DNA of 21,379 bases, taken from assembly GCA_038212405.1 (NCBI GenBank), contig JBBQUN010000054.1:1-21379 (forward strand). The letters run 5' to 3'. This document shows, piece after piece, positions 6,926 to 13,435 of the stretch. The first letter of the stretch is position 1. Every line of letters begins with the position of its first letter. Source of the DNA: JBBQUN01 sp038212405 (GTDB lineage: Bacteria > Actinomycetota > Acidimicrobiia > Acidimicrobiales > SZUA-35). A program made the position numbers and the translations under genes. The notes beneath the pieces were generated by a model. The model had not been told where the DNA came from. It did not search any database and worked only from the letters and a program-made list of their open reading frames with translations.

Positions 6926-8680
6926 TCAGGGCAGTTCGATGATGGTGACCGTTCCGGTGTCGCCATCGACCTCGATCAGCGCACCATCGGGAATGCGCTT
7001 GGTGGCATCGGTCGCCGACACCACACAGGGAATCCCGAGTTCGCGGCTGACGATGATGGCGTGCGAAAGTGCTGCACCAACGTCGACCACCACGCCGGCT
7101 GCCGGAACGAACAGCGGCGTCCACGACGGATCGGTGATGGGGGCAACCAGGATGTCGCCAGGATCGAGGTTGGAGGGATCGTGTGAGTTGGTGATCACTC
7201 GGGCGATGCCCCGAGACTTACCAGGACAGCCCGGCATTCCTTGGACGACCTCGCCAACGATGGTCTGCTCGTACACCACGTCGTCGCGCCGTGGGTAGTC
7301 GCTCATGGCGCCGGGATGCCCGACGAACAAGAAGGGCTCTTGGAGGCCCGACACCTCTTTGAACAGCGCATCTCGTTCGTTGAGCGTGGCGAACCAGCCA
7401 TCGGGAGCGTCGATGAACTCGGAAAGCTCGGGTCGAGTCAGCAGCCCGTAGGCGTTCGTCGAGGGGAAGTGACCGGCTTCGACACTGCGACGGCCGATCT
7501 CCACCAGCGCCACGCGCAGCTCGTGTACGAGCTTGATGGCATTGGTCTTGGTGCGCTCACGGCCGGGCATGAACACCTTGGCCGCGCTCAGCGCCGCCAT
7601 GAACTGACCGTGGGTTTCGGGGTCGCCTTCGACCATGGCCGCGATCTCGGCACTCAGCCGTTCGCGATCGGCGGCGAGCTCGGCGTTGTGACCCTGCGGC
7701 GATGCCGAGGCCGGCGACAGACGCATCCGGTCGATCGCGGCGAGTGCGAGATCGGGGTCGGTCTCCCACGTTGGCGAGCGGGTCTCCCACTCGTTGGGGC
7801 CGCGACAACCGTAGGCGAGACTGAACGCGTCGAACTGGGTGAGGAAGGCGTCGACGTCGGCATCGCCAGCCGCCGCCACCAAGCGGTCAAAGAGCCCGGC
7901 GTGACCCTGGGCGAAGGCTGCGGTGAGTGAGTCGGAAGCGGCGGCGGTGCGGCCGAGATCCCACATCGCCATCGACGGGGCCGCCGACTCGACGTCGCCA
8001 ACGCCGGCGATGAGCTTCAAGGTGTCTTCAGGCCGCCCGACAGCGGCGCACACGGCCGTCAGGATTCCGATCGGGAGCGTGGCCAGGAACGTGATGTAGA
8101 TGTGCTGGGCGAAGAGATTCTCGAAGTGCGTGTCGGCCAGATCCATTGCGTAGTCGAAGAGCTCGCGATTGCTCATCGAGGTGAAGTCCGCACGATTGGC
8201 CCGCAGCGAATTGACCACCGCCTCCTCGGCCAGTACCTCGGGAAGGTTCGGCGTGGTGAGGACCCAACCGAACGTCTCACCGATCTTCTCGGTGAGTTCG
8301 TCGCGATCGAAGCCGGGCTTCACCACGAAATCAGGAACCCCGGGGGCGTCACCGAAGAACGCGGCATCGATGTCGGCCGCCGTCATGCCAGGGGCGCGGT
8401 GGCCGAGCATGCGTAGCGCCGAAGCATTGAGGTAGCAGTAGCCGTTGACGACGCCGAGGAAGACGCACTCGTCGTCGGGCAGTTCGTCGGGCGTCATCAC
8501 CCCGATCTTGTAGTACGCCCGACGGAATCCCATCTCCGCGCCGCCGAGACCTTCGACGTTCTCGAAATAGAAGAACGACAGCGGCGCGACTGGATCGGGG
8601 AAGACCTCACCAACATTTGCTCGTGTGTAGAAATCGAACTCTTCGCTGAGATCTGTTTCGACCAGCCAACTATCAACCAC
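6926..8680 (-). CDS. PEP-utilising swivelling-domain protein lacking an ATP-grasp domain
   Basis: 584 residues from GTG 8680, which is set by the strong Shine-Dalgarno AAGGGGAG 5 nt upstream. The C-terminal 95 residues are a PEP-utiliser mobile (phosphohistidine) domain: GDILVAPITDPSWTPLF, then ALSHAIIVSRELGIPCVV with the candidate phospho-histidine H540, closing with DGDTGTV. The N-terminal 480 residues are mostly helical, starting with FDFYTRANVGEVFPDPVAPLSF, a pattern I associate with a widespread actinobacterial family. There is no ATP-grasp domain and no PEP-binding TIM barrel, so it cannot be a complete PEP synthase, PPDK or rifampin phosphotransferase. The split architecture resembles the large subunit of phenylphosphate synthase, which gets its phosphate through a separate ATP-binding subunit. 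No such partner is in the window. Its 5' leader is made of a 17-bp tandem repeat. Confidence 0.75.
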   Translation of the reverse strand: MVDSWLVETDLSEEFDFYTRANVGEVFPDPVAPLSFFYFENVEGLGGAEMGFRRAYYKIGVMTPDELPDDECVFLGVVNGYCYLNASALRMLGHRAPGMTAADIDAAFFGDAPGVPDFVVKPGFDRDELTEKIGETFGWVLTTPNLPEVLAEEAVVNSLRANRADFTSMSNRELFDYAMDLADTHFENLFAQHIYITFLATLPIGILTAVCAAVGRPEDTLKLIAGVGDVESAAPSMAMWDLGRTAAASDSLTAAFAQGHAGLFDRLVAAAGDADVDAFLTQFDAFSLAYGCRGPNEWETRSPTWETDPDLALAAIDRMRLSPASASPQGHNAELAADRERLSAEIAAMVEGDPETHGQFMAALSAAKVFMPGRERTKTNAIKLVHELRVALVEIGRRSVEAGHFPSTNAYGLLTRPELSEFIDAPDGWFATLNERDALFKEVSGLQEPFLFVGHPGAMSDYPRRDDVVYEQTIVGEVVQGMPGCPGKSRGIARVITNSHDPSNLDPGDILVAPITDPSWTPLFVPAAGVVVDVGAALSHAIIVSRELGIPCVVSATDATKRIPDGALIEVDGDTGTVTIIELP

Positions 8681-8685
8681 GTGAC

Positions 8686-8736
8686 TCCCCTTCGCTGTTC
8701 TTGCACCTTCGGTGTTCTTGCACCTTCGGTGTTCTT
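8686..8736 (-). repeat. 17-bp tandem repeat, 3 copies, forming the 5' leader of the PEP-domain gene
   Basis: The plus-strand unit GCACCTTCGGTGTTCTT occurs perfectly at 8703-8719 and 8720-8736; a third copy at 8686-8702 matches 14 of 17. On the minus strand each unit contains GAAGGTG or GAAGGGG, and the copy nearest the gene supplies the Shine-Dalgarno of GTG 8680. Confidence 0.9.
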
Positions 8737-8746
8737 TGACGGGGAG

Positions 8747-8775
8747 AAACTAGCGCCAGTTGTGACCAGCGTCAC
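8747..8775 (-). promoter_or_regulatory. Candidate promoter of the PEP-domain gene
   Basis: On the minus strand a -35-like GTGACG (8770-8775) is 17 bp from a -10-like TAGTTT (8747-8752). The predicted start of transcription, near 8740, falls directly before the 17-bp repeat array, giving a leader of about 60 nt. Confidence 0.4.
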
Positions 8776-8777
8776 GG

Positions 8778-9728
8778 TCAGTCGGAAATGATCACCGGCG
8801 TTCCAACGGGAACCAAGGAGGCCACGGTGGTGATGTCGTTGTTCGACAGCCGGACACAGCCAAGTGATACTGCCGATCCGAGCTTGTCTGGTTGCGACGT
8901 TCCGTGCAGGGCAACCACCGCTTGCCCACCGTTGATTTCGTCGATCTGCTCGCTGAAGGCCGAGAGCGCCAACACCCAAGGGCCGTAGACGGAGTTCTCG
9001 TCCCAGGGAATGGCATCTCGCAGGAACCACTCACCTGTCGGCGTCGGGTAGGCATCACGACCAACGGCACCGACGGTCTCGAACACGGCCGTGTCGCCGT
9101 CGTACACCGTGATCAGCCGATCTGACACGTCGACTTCGATACGCATCGTGGTGGTGGTGAACGTGACGTCGGCTTTCCTGATCCAACCGGTCGAGCCATT
9201 GGGGCGGACCGGAACCTTGACGTGCACCCAGTCCTCGGACTCACCGATCACCAGGAAGTTTCGCAGACCGCCGAACTCGGTCGGCACCGCCAGCTGCCAT
9301 GCCGAAACCGCAGCGTCGTCGGGTGATGGCCACACCTCGATCATGGTCGACGGCTCGAGCGAAGTGGCGATGAGCACCCCATCGCCTTCGGCCGGCATGA
9401 GCCGGGACCAAGCCATCGGCTCGGGTGTCGTCTCGGAGAACAGGGTGGCCTCGCGAACCAGGGTCGACGAGACCGGCGGTGTCGCCACCGCAGTGGTCGT
9501 GGTGGCCGACGCAGGTTGGTCGGCAAAAAAGGTTGCGTTGTCGAGTGATTCTTCGAGCGGCTCGTCTCCACCGACGGTGAACGACGCAAGGAAGGCGATG
9601 GCAGCAAGAGCCATGACGACGGCGACCACCTTCGGCGCTCGGGCGCGAGAACGGGGCTCGGTCACCTCGTCAGGGTCGTGTGGATGTGCCGGCACCATCA
9701 CCTCATCGTGTCTCGCTTGCTCACTCAT
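8778..9728 (-). CDS. L,D-transpeptidase (YkuD domain) with SH3-like domain, membrane-anchored
   Basis: 316 residues. A short cytoplasmic segment, one TM anchor (about 33-53), a Thr/Pro-rich linker (about 70-105), an SH3-like bacterial domain (about 115-190; DWVHVKVPVRPNGSTGWI) and a YkuD catalytic domain (about 193-316). The active-site signature is present: HGT (275-277) and SLGCVRLSN (288-296) with the catalytic Cys291. The product would act outside the membrane, forming 3-3 peptidoglycan cross-links or attaching proteins to the wall. It has its own -10 box and little sign of a Shine-Dalgarno. The PEP-domain gene follows 97 bp downstream and appears to have its own promoter. Confidence 0.92.
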   Translation of the reverse strand: MSEQARHDEVMVPAHPHDPDEVTEPRSRARAPKVVAVVMALAAIAFLASFTVGGDEPLEESLDNATFFADQPASATTTTAVATPPVSSTLVREATLFSETTPEPMAWSRLMPAEGDGVLIATSLEPSTMIEVWPSPDDAAVSAWQLAVPTEFGGLRNFLVIGESEDWVHVKVPVRPNGSTGWIRKADVTFTTTTMRIEVDVSDRLITVYDGDTAVFETVGAVGRDAYPTPTGEWFLRDAIPWDENSVYGPWVLALSAFSEQIDEINGGQAVVALHGTSQPDKLGSAVSLGCVRLSNNDITTVASLVPVGTPVIISD

Positions 9729-9749
9729 GCATCGGTTGCGATGGGTTCG

Positions 9750-9755
9750 ATCATA
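9750..9755 (-). promoter_or_regulatory. Candidate -10 box (TATGAT) of the L,D-transpeptidase gene
   Basis: TATGAT on the minus strand is 21 nt before ATG 9728, giving a leader of about 15 nt. No convincing -35 hexamer was found at the usual spacing. It lies in the 118-bp divergent gap shared with the ligase gene. Confidence 0.4.
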
Positions 9756-9846
9756 AGGCGAGGCAACGCCGCGCTGTCTGCTCGGCGTGACAACCTGGCG
9801 GCAACGAGCAAGAGTGTCTCATCGTCACCGACCTCGTGAGCCTCGA

Positions 9847-11478
9847 ATGATCTTCCCGACCTTCGCTGCCGTCGCTGCAGCGACGCCCGATCGCACCGCG
9901 TTGATCGACCAACGAGGGCGATCGCTCACGTTCGCCGAACTGCGCTCGGCAACCGAACGAGTGTCGCTGGGGCTGCAGAGGCTCGGACTGGGAGCCAACT
10001 CGAGCGTTGCCCTGTTCGCGCCGAATCGAGTCGAGTGGGTCATTGCTTCGCTCGCCACATCGGCGATCGGGGCCCGAGCGCTGGGCCTCAACACGCGTTT
10101 CCGCACCGCCGAGCTCGACTACCTCCTCCATGTTGGCCGCTGCGACGCCATGTTCGTGCCCGAGGAATTTCTTGGTGTACGCCCCCATGAGCTGCTCAGC
10201 GGCATTCGAGACACACCGCGACTGATCGTCGACGGCGACCCCGGCATCTTCGACGAACGATTTCGAGCCGTTGCCTGGACCGAACTCGAACAGACAGAAC
10301 TCGAACAGACAGAACTCGAACAGACCGCAGTCGATCATGCGGTCGACGCTCAACGTGGCGAGGCGTCATGGTGTGGGTTCACCACGTCGGGCACCACGGG
10401 CCATCCCAAGCTCGCCATCCACACCCAAGCGGGCACCCTCCATCACCACGAAGCGGTGATTCGCTCATTCGAGCTCGGCCCCGACACCGTGGCGTACGTG
10501 CCGTTGCCACTGTGTGGCGTCTTCGGCTTCACCACGACCCTGGCAACGCTGCTGGCCGGCGGCACGGTTGTTCTCCACGAGACCTTCAGTCCGGCGACGG
10601 CAGCCGCGGCCATCGCCGAGCACGGCGTCACCTTTGCCAATGCTGCCGACAACATGATCAGTGCCATTCTTGACGAGCCGGCGTTCGACGGTTCGACCAC
10701 CACATGGACCACCGGCGTCTACGCCGACTTCACCAATACCGGCGCTGCTGTCGCCGAACGAGCCGAACGCCTCACCAACGGTCGGCTACGGCTGTCTGGC
10801 GTCTACGGATCTTCAGAGGGGTTCGCCCTCATGTCGCGTTGGCCGAGCGGCGCTCCGGTCGCACAGCGATCGGTCAACGGCGGTGAATTGGTCTCTGATC
10901 AACTCGACGTCCGCTGCGTCGATCCCGAAACCCAAACACTCCTTCCCAACGACGCACCGGGCGAAATCCAGTTCCGGGGCCCGGGGATGATCAGCGAGTA
11001 CCTCGAACATCTCGACGCGCCAGAGACCGCATCAGCCAACGCCCGCGCCTTCACGAGTGACGGGTGGTTCCGCACCGGCGACCTCGGGTTCACCGTGGCC
11101 GACCGAGCCTTCGTCTTCAACGCACGACTCGGCGATTCGCTACGCCTGCGAGGCTTTCTCTGCGACCCCACCGAGATCGAGCATCATCTCGAGCGGCACG
11201 AACTGGTGGAGCACGCCCAGGTGGTCGGGGTCGACCGACCCGGTGGCCAGGTGGCGGTTGCCTTCGTCCGCCTGCGGCCAGACGGTGACCCCCTCACCGC
11301 CCCTGACACCCTGCTGGAACACGCCAAGCAAGGTCTCGCCAACTACAAGACACCCGATCGCATCGTGATCGTCGATGCGTTCCCCGTCACCGACGGCCCG
11401 AACGGCGTCAAGATCCGCAAGGTCGAGCTACGCGACGACGCTGAGCGCTGGTACGCCGAGAACGACCTCCACCAATAG
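9847..11478 (+). CDS. Adenylate-forming ligase (AMP-dependent acyl-CoA synthetase family)
   Basis: 543 residues from ATG 9847; the frame opens at GTG 9787, but the extra 20 residues are Arg-rich and precede the usual family start (FPTFAAVAAATPDRTALI). Motifs in order: A3 phosphate loop FTTSGTTGHPKLA (178-190), A5 YGSSEG (320-325), A7 WFRTGDLG (407-414), a degenerate A8 hinge GDSLRLRGFLCDPTEIE (429-445) and A10 NGVKIRKVELR with likely catalytic Lys522. These enzymes activate a carboxylate to acyl-AMP and usually transfer it to CoA. The A8 region lacks the common GR.KD start. Residues 146-160 are three ELEQT repeats encoded by a 15-bp tandem repeat. The substrate is not predictable. The phosphatase gene follows after 35 bp without a terminator, so the two are probably co-transcribed. 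Confidence 0.9.
   Translation: MIFPTFAAVAAATPDRTALIDQRGRSLTFAELRSATERVSLGLQRLGLGANSSVALFAPNRVEWVIASLATSAIGARALGLNTRFRTAELDYLLHVGRCDAMFVPEEFLGVRPHELLSGIRDTPRLIVDGDPGIFDERFRAVAWTELEQTELEQTELEQTAVDHAVDAQRGEASWCGFTTSGTTGHPKLAIHTQAGTLHHHEAVIRSFELGPDTVAYVPLPLCGVFGFTTTLATLLAGGTVVLHETFSPATAAAAIAEHGVTFANAADNMISAILDEPAFDGSTTTWTTGVYADFTNTGAAVAERAERLTNGRLRLSGVYGSSEGFALMSRWPSGAPVAQRSVNGGELVSDQLDVRCVDPETQTLLPNDAPGEIQFRGPGMISEYLEHLDAPETASANARAFTSDGWFRTGDLGFTVADRAFVFNARLGDSLRLRGFLCDPTEIEHHLERHELVEHAQVVGVDRPGGQVAVAFVRLRPDGDPLTAPDTLLEHAKQGLANYKTPDRIVIVDAFPVTDGPNGVKIRKVELRDDAERWYAENDLHQ
10282..10326 (+). repeat. 15-bp in-frame tandem repeat, 3 copies (ELEQT)
   Basis: GAACTCGAACAGACA at 10282-10296 and 10297-10311, then GAACTCGAACAGACC at 10312-10326. 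The copies are identical but for the last base and encode ELEQT three times at residues 146-160 of the ligase, in a surface linker before the phosphate-binding loop. The unit is a multiple of three, so copy changes keep the frame. Confidence 0.95.
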
Positions 11479-11513
11479 ATTTTTCCCCACCGACGCTCTC
11501 CGAAAGCAGCACC

Positions 11514-12290
11514 ATGACCACCACGCCAGCACCCGGCCAACGCATCGACCTCGAGGGGGCGCTCAACCTGCGAGATCTCGGCGGTTGGCCGACCATCGAC
11601 GGGCGTTCGATCCGTCGGGGCGTCGCCTACCGCTGCGATCGCCTCAGCCAACTCAGCGATGCCGACCACCAGACGCTGACCGAGCTCGGCATCGTGACGG
11701 TGATCGACTTCCGCTACGCCATCGAGGTCGCCGAGGACCCGTCGCGGCTGTGGACGATCGTCGCCAACCACGTCGAGATCCCCATGTCCGGCAAGCTCGC
11801 GCAGGAGAAGTCGTTTCTCGAGCGGGCCTTCGATGGCGAGATGGACGGCATCAACGACGACTGGGTATTCGACACCTACGTCGACATGCTGAGCGATCAC
11901 GCAGACGGCTTCGCCACCGCTCTTCGTGCCGTCGCCGCTGACGGACCATCGCTTTTCCACTGCACTGCGGGCAAGGACCGGACCGGGCTGATGGCGATGT
12001 TGCTGTTGAGCGTGGCCGGCGTCGATCGCGCACTGATCCTCGACGACTTCGAGCTGTCGAACCGCTACCGAGCAGAACCACGGATGGCAGCGTTGGCACC
12101 GTTGTTCGCCGAGCGCGGACTCGACGTCGAGGACTTCCGCCCGGCGCTCGGCGCTCCCCGCCCGGCCATGGTCAAAACCATGGCCTGGCTCGACGAGCAC
12201 CACGGCGGACCGGTCAACTATCTGCGATCAGCCGCAGGCCTCAGCGATGACGAGCTCGCCGCATTGGCTTCGCTCTTGACCACCGACTGA
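11514..12290 (+). CDS. Tyrosine-protein phosphatase, MptpB/Y_phosphatase3-like
   Basis: 258 residues from ATG 11514, 35 bp after the ligase stop. The family's N-terminal motif NLRDLGGWPT is at 18-27, RRGVAYRCDRLSQLSD at 34-49, a VIDFR strand at 63-67, and the P-loop HCTAGKDRTG at 149-158 with nucleophile Cys150 and Arg156. The K and D inside the loop (AGKDR) are typical of the MptpB group, which can act on phosphotyrosine, phosphoserine or phosphoinositides. There is no signal peptide, so it is cytoplasmic or exported by a non-classical route. The ligase neighbour gives no clear clue to the substrate. A strong hairpin 24 bp after the stop ends the unit. Confidence 0.88.
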   Translation: MTTTPAPGQRIDLEGALNLRDLGGWPTIDGRSIRRGVAYRCDRLSQLSDADHQTLTELGIVTVIDFRYAIEVAEDPSRLWTIVANHVEIPMSGKLAQEKSFLERAFDGEMDGINDDWVFDTYVDMLSDHADGFATALRAVAADGPSLFHCTAGKDRTGLMAMLLLSVAGVDRALILDDFELSNRYRAEPRMAALAPLFAERGLDVEDFRPALGAPRPAMVKTMAWLDEHHGGPVNYLRSAAGLSDDELAALASLLTTD

Positions 12291-12313
12291 GTGCGCAGCC
12301 CGTGCCTACCTGA

Positions 12314-12346
12314 GGGTCCGGCAGCAGCTGTGGCGCTGCCGGACCC
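12314..12346. terminator. Strong bidirectional hairpin between convergent genes
   Basis: GGGTCCGGCAGC (12314-12325) pairs perfectly over 12 bp with GCTGCCGGACCC (12335-12346) around a 9-nt loop. It lies between the phosphatase stop (12290) and the stop of the convergent SCO6745-like gene (12356). There is no T-tract. Confidence 0.75.
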
Positions 12347-12355
12347 CTGCACCGT

Positions 12356-13084
12356 TCAGACCCCGTAGGCCGCAGCCATTGCCTCGATACCGGCCACCAG
12401 GGCTTCACCCTGCGCATCGCTGAGTGCGCTGTAGGCCGGCACCAGCAACTGATCGGTCAGGGCCTCGGCCGCCTCGAGCTTGGCGGCATCGGCATCGACC
12501 GACTCGGGTGGGGTCTCGTACCCGAAGGCGGCCACCATGTCGGGACGCTTGATCGCGTGGGCGACGCCGGGAGCAAGTCCCGATGCGAGAACGGCAAGCA
12601 GGTGGGCACTACCGCGAAGTTCACGCAGGACCGCTGCCAGCTGAGCGGCTCGCCCTGGGAGGTCCTCGGCCAGCGGTTCGGCGGCGATGCCGGCGAACAG
12701 GGCCAGACCGGCGGGGTGAGCGGCGCCGACAACGGCCTCGGCCGCGTCACAGTAGGCCCCGAGGCCCTCGACGTCGGCCAGCTTCGAACGGCCGACCGCA
12801 GCACAGCACTCGTGATAGATCCGGCCGGCCTCGCGAGGATCGAGGGTCTCCTTGGCGGTGTTCCACAACTTCGCAACGAGGGCCGGGCTGAAGTAGCCAA
12901 ACGCACTCGCAACGACGTCGGACTCGGCGTCACCGAGCACGCCGCCCCGCCCGAGGAGGTAGAAGCGCATGCCGTCGAGGCCAAGTTCTTTGCCCTTGGC
13001 CAGGGTGTCGGGATGGAAGTAGAAGGCAGAGCCGACGTTTCCGGTGGGAACCGCTGTTGCCGAGATCACATGTTCTGGAGTCAT
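12356..13084 (-). CDS. SCO6745-family-like conserved protein
   Basis: 242 residues from ATG 13084 (MTPEHVISATAV). Longer in-frame starts up to 13267 would translate the 14-bp repeat array and are rejected. The protein is Ala/Leu-rich and almost all helical. The stretch FYFHPDTLAKGKELGLDGMRFYLLGRGGVLGDAESDVVASAFGYFSPALV (21-70) and the central LRELRGSAHLLAVLASGLAP (153-172) match what I recall of the actinobacterial SCO6745 family, where GLR....R...LG, F.F.P..V and REHRGDGH-like segments recur. No enzymatic function is established for that family to my knowledge. H161 and the aromatic N-terminal third may line a ligand pocket, but this is speculation. Transcribed divergently from the MpaB-type gene across a 351-bp gap with a repeat array near this gene's promoter position. 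Confidence 0.65.
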   Translation of the reverse strand: MTPEHVISATAVPTGNVGSAFYFHPDTLAKGKELGLDGMRFYLLGRGGVLGDAESDVVASAFGYFSPALVAKLWNTAKETLDPREAGRIYHECCAAVGRSKLADVEGLGAYCDAAEAVVGAAHPAGLALFAGIAAEPLAEDLPGRAAQLAAVLRELRGSAHLLAVLASGLAPGVAHAIKRPDMVAAFGYETPPESVDADAAKLEAAEALTDQLLVPAYSALSDAQGEALVAGIEAMAAAYGV

Positions 13085-13116
13085 GTCCGTGAGCCTGCCA
13101 CCTGGCTCGACACCCT

Positions 13117-13172
13117 GCCAGTTGGAAACTGCCAGTTGGAAACTGCCAGTTGGAAATTGCCAGTTGGAAACG
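13117..13172. repeat. 14-bp tandem repeat, 4 copies, upstream of the SCO6745-like gene
   Basis: Unit GCCAGTTGGAAACT at 13117-13130 and 13131-13144; GCCAGTTGGAAATT at 13145-13158; GCCAGTTGGAAACG at 13159-13172. Across the junctions of the first two copies the sequence CAGTTGGAAACTG is a dyad (CAGTT, 3-nt spacer, AACTG). The array begins 32 bp before ATG 13084, where the -35 region and upstream sites would lie. Confidence 0.92.
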
Positions 13173-13216
13173 GTGCCAGCGCAACGGAACCGAAACCTCA
13201 CAGCGTGCGGCGGGGC

Positions 13217-13259
13217 GGCTGCGTCTTCGCCCCTTCCCTCCAAGGGCAAACACGCAGCC
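13217..13259. other. Nested inverted repeat, possible RNA structure
   Basis: An outer 8-bp perfect stem GGCTGCGT (13217-13224) with ACGCAGCC (13252-13259) encloses an inner imperfect stem (GCCCCTT near 13229-13235 with AAGGGC near 13242-13247, one bulged C). It could be a structured leader or a terminator-like element on the minus strand. No T-tract is present. Confidence 0.3.
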
Positions 13260-13320
13260 AGCGCCATGTCCGGTCTCCCGCCGCAGGGACCGACTGCGGA
13301 GCACCATAGGAGGTGCCGGT

Positions 13321-13342
13321 AAACAGCCGGTTAACGCTGTTT
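13321..13342. promoter_or_regulatory. Operator-like inverted repeat AAACAGC-N8-GCTGTTT
   Basis: Seven-bp perfect arms (13321-13327 and 13336-13342) with an 8-bp spacer that includes GTTAAC. The 22-bp span is the size of a dimeric regulator site and lies 94 bp before the MpaB-type gene. No regulator gene that would bind it is adjacent, so the role is inferred from symmetry alone. Confidence 0.35.
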
Positions 13343-13435
13343 TGCCATATCAAGGGCACGCACGAGTATCGGTGCGGCAACGACACACGGGCATGGTCGC
13401 ACGATCTCGTACCCTTCTTCCGGGGAGGGACGATC

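Larger units (their letters stand above)
13085..13435. other. 351-bp divergent intergenic region with repeats and inverted repeats
   Basis: No ORF here is convincing. It holds the four-copy 14-bp array (13117-13172), a nested inverted repeat (13217-13259), an operator-like palindrome (13321-13342) and, near the plus-strand gene, a possible -10 TACCCT (13410-13415) followed by the Shine-Dalgarno GGGGAGGGA (13422-13430). It is the longest non-coding stretch in the window and probably carries the control of both flanking genes. Confidence 0.6.

Noticed and set aside
9787..9846. Earlier GTG start for the ligase
   Set aside because: It adds an Arg-rich stretch unlike the family N-terminus. ATG 9847 begins exactly where adenylate-forming enzymes usually start.
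13117..13172. CRISPR-like interpretation of the tandem arrays
   Set aside because: The units abut with no spacers, are only 14-17 bp, and no cas gene is present.
13085..13267. Longer start for the SCO6745-like gene
   Set aside because: It would translate the 14-bp repeat array (NWQ-type repeats) and Arg-rich sequence. The family-like protein begins at ATG 13084.
13308..13315. AGGAGG next to an in-frame GTG (13313) upstream of the MpaB-type gene
   Set aside because: The GTG overlaps the AGGAGG, leaving no spacing, and no other start codon lies 5-10 nt downstream. ATG 13436 has a proper Shine-Dalgarno.
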